Shown here in pieces: positions 51,599-52,598 of a stretch of 52,598 nucleotides of DNA. The stretch is from VFHP01 sp964443385 (GTDB lineage Bacteria > Chloroflexota > Dehalococcoidia > Lucifugimonadales > UBA2985). The notes under the pieces are model-generated. The model saw nothing but the letters and a program-made list of their open reading frames with translations. It had not been told where the DNA came from and ran no database searches. The first letter of the stretch is position 1, and each line of letters begins with the position of its first letter. Where the stretch lies: positions 1 through 52,598 of the forward strand of contig CAYUCO010000032.1 in assembly GCA_964443385.1 (NCBI GenBank), written 5' to 3'. The position numbers and the translations under genes are program-made.

Positions 51599-52378
51599 TC
51601 AGGTCAGACGAACACTAACTCCCCTGTCATATAAGTATCTTTTAGCTTCATTTATAGTATGAGTACCGAAATGGAATATGCTTGCAGCCAAGACAGCATC
51701 AGCCATACCCTCTGAAACAACCTGATACATATGTTCCAGAGTACCGGCTCCGCCACTGGCAACTACAGGAACATTAACTGATTCCGATATTTTTCTAACC
51801 AATTCCACATCATAACCATCTCTAGTTCCATCAGCATCTATACTGTTAACCACTATTTCCCCTGCACCAAAATCCACAGCCTGTTCAGCCCATTCTATTG
51901 CATCCAATCCTCTGGCCACCCCACCATCCTTACCTGTATGTGTGAATATTTGCCAGGAAGACGAGTTATCATTTGATACACGCTTAACATCCATACCTAG
52001 AACAATACACTGACTGCCAAAGGCCTCTGCTCCATCTTTTATGAGATTTGGATTTTGAACTGCAGCTGTATTGATTGAAACCTTATCTGCTCCTGCTTTA
52101 AGCATCTTTTTCATATCATCCACACTACGCAGCCCCCCTCCCACAGTTAGAGGTATGAAAAGTTGTTCGGCTGTCTTAGAAACTACATCCAACATGATAT
52201 CTCTACCTTCAGCAGATGCTGTGATATCGTAAAATACTAATTCATCGGCGCCCTGTGAATCGTAAAACGCAGCCATTTCGACCGGATCGCCGGCGTCCCT
52301 GTGACTCAAGAATTTAACACCCTTTATTACACGACCACCGGATACGTCTAAACAAGGTATTAGCCTTTTTGTAAGCAT
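51599..52378 (-). CDS. hisF: Imidazole glycerol phosphate synthase cyclase subunit HisF
   Basis: HisF, with HisH, makes imidazole glycerol phosphate and AICAR. The 259-residue TIM barrel has RLIPCLDVSGGRVIKGVKF (Asp11), LTVGGGLRSVDDM, VNSIDADGTRDGYD and VVASGGAGTLEHM. TACAAT ends nine bases before the ATG and no ribosome site is seen, so a very short leader is likely. HisH and HisA are not in the window. Confidence 0.97.
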   Translation of the reverse strand: MLTKRLIPCLDVSGGRVIKGVKFLSHRDAGDPVEMAAFYDSQGADELVFYDITASAEGRDIMLDVVSKTAEQLFIPLTVGGGLRSVDDMKKMLKAGADKVSINTAAVQNPNLIKDGAEAFGSQCIVLGMDVKRVSNDNSSSWQIFTHTGKDGGVARGLDAIEWAEQAVDFGAGEIVVNSIDADGTRDGYDVELVRKISESVNVPVVASGGAGTLEHMYQVVSEGMADAVLAASIFHFGTHTINEAKRYLYDRGVSVRLT

Positions 52379-52598
52379 AACAAAAGCATTGTAACATATG
52401 AATTATGAACAAGAGATTGATCAATGGTTATAATGTTATTAGAATGTTATCTCATTGATTTGTGAATTGACGACTCTGTTGTCACAAAACAAATAGATGT
52501 ATCCCGATTAGGATTGATTTGCTTTTGGCAATTACTAAACAAATATTGATACTAACTTCAGAATCCAACAAAGTGATGTATGAATCTCTAATGGATGA
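52379..52598. other. AT-rich right-end region with hisF promoter and possible start of a plus-strand gene
   Basis: These 220 bases hold the hisF -10 (TACAAT on the minus strand, 52388-52393). A plus-strand frame is open from 52471 to the window edge. From TTG 52525 it reads LAITKQILILTSESNKV, which could be the N terminus of a gene running off the window, but it is too short to identify. No repeat or RNA gene is visible. Confidence 0.3.

Overview
The window is ordinary, gene-dense bacterial chromosome of low to moderate GC, with about 53 protein genes, two tRNA genes and short intergenic gaps. I see no phage, insertion sequence, CRISPR array or rRNA. Several traits suggest a marine Chloroflexota lineage, Dehalococcoidia/SAR202-like: a lipoprotein cytochrome c on a Pro/Thr/Ala linker, a bifunctional phosphoglucose/phosphomannose isomerase, a PAC2-family protein, a fused gamma-alpha 2-oxoacid:ferredoxin oxidoreductase, nickel superoxide dismutase, and many TTG starts. 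The phylum is inferred from gene content alone.

Layout. 0-3.5 kb: the tail of an HflC-like gene, larB, a cytochrome c lipoprotein, and amtB with a PII gene. 3.5-6.8 kb: a minus-strand operon (NiSOD maturation protease, DCC thiol-disulfide protein, polyprenyl-phosphate mannose synthase-like GT2) diverging from sodN, then a PAC2 protein. 6.8-19.3 kb: twelve co-directional minus-strand genes. In transcription order they are apt, HAD, mtnA, mtnP, rhodanese, adenosine-kinase-like pfkB, ahcY, metK, a sugar nucleotidyltransferase, phosphomannomutase, phosphoglucose/phosphomannose isomerase and ffh. 19.5-24.5 kb: an MFS transporter, a short SbcC/Rad50 ATPase and nicotinate phosphoribosyltransferase. 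24.6-31.4 kb: argJ-argB-argD-argG-argH-rpe. 31.4-36.8 kb: midA and citrate synthase, divergent from korA-korB. 36.8-43.5 kb: ccmE, thiE, an FmdB-type zinc ribbon, rnhB, mnmA, rsfS, and a thiL-tsaE-tsaB-ndk operon. 43.7-46.1 kb: tRNA-Lys, tRNA-Leu and two oligopeptide-type ABC ATPases. 46.1-50.9 kb: lepA, rsmI, rplU-rpmA-rpmE and a DUF1385 gene. 50.9-52.4 kb: hisIE and hisF.

How the genes fit together. The large minus-strand run is nearly a closed recycling circuit for S-adenosylmethionine by-products. AhcY splits SAH, the PfkB kinase can return adenosine to AMP, MtnP releases adenine from methylthioadenosine, Apt returns adenine to AMP, and MetK makes SAM again. The same run goes on into mannose activation (F6P to Man-6-P to Man-1-P to GDP-mannose), and the GT2 enzyme at 3.6-4.3 kb would use GDP-mannose. 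Citrate synthase and the ferredoxin-dependent 2-oxoacid oxidoreductase share one divergent control region.

Most notable points. (1) A complete NiSOD plus maturation-protease pair. (2) Several genes with a -10-like hexamer ending about six bases before the start codon and no Shine-Dalgarno, suggesting leaderless transcripts. (3) A GlnR-like direct repeat ahead of amtB. (4) A CcmE with Cys in place of the heme-binding His. (5) A PII without the uridylylated Tyr. (6) A 16-bp palindrome between gltA and korA. I found no system that I can call wholly undescribed.
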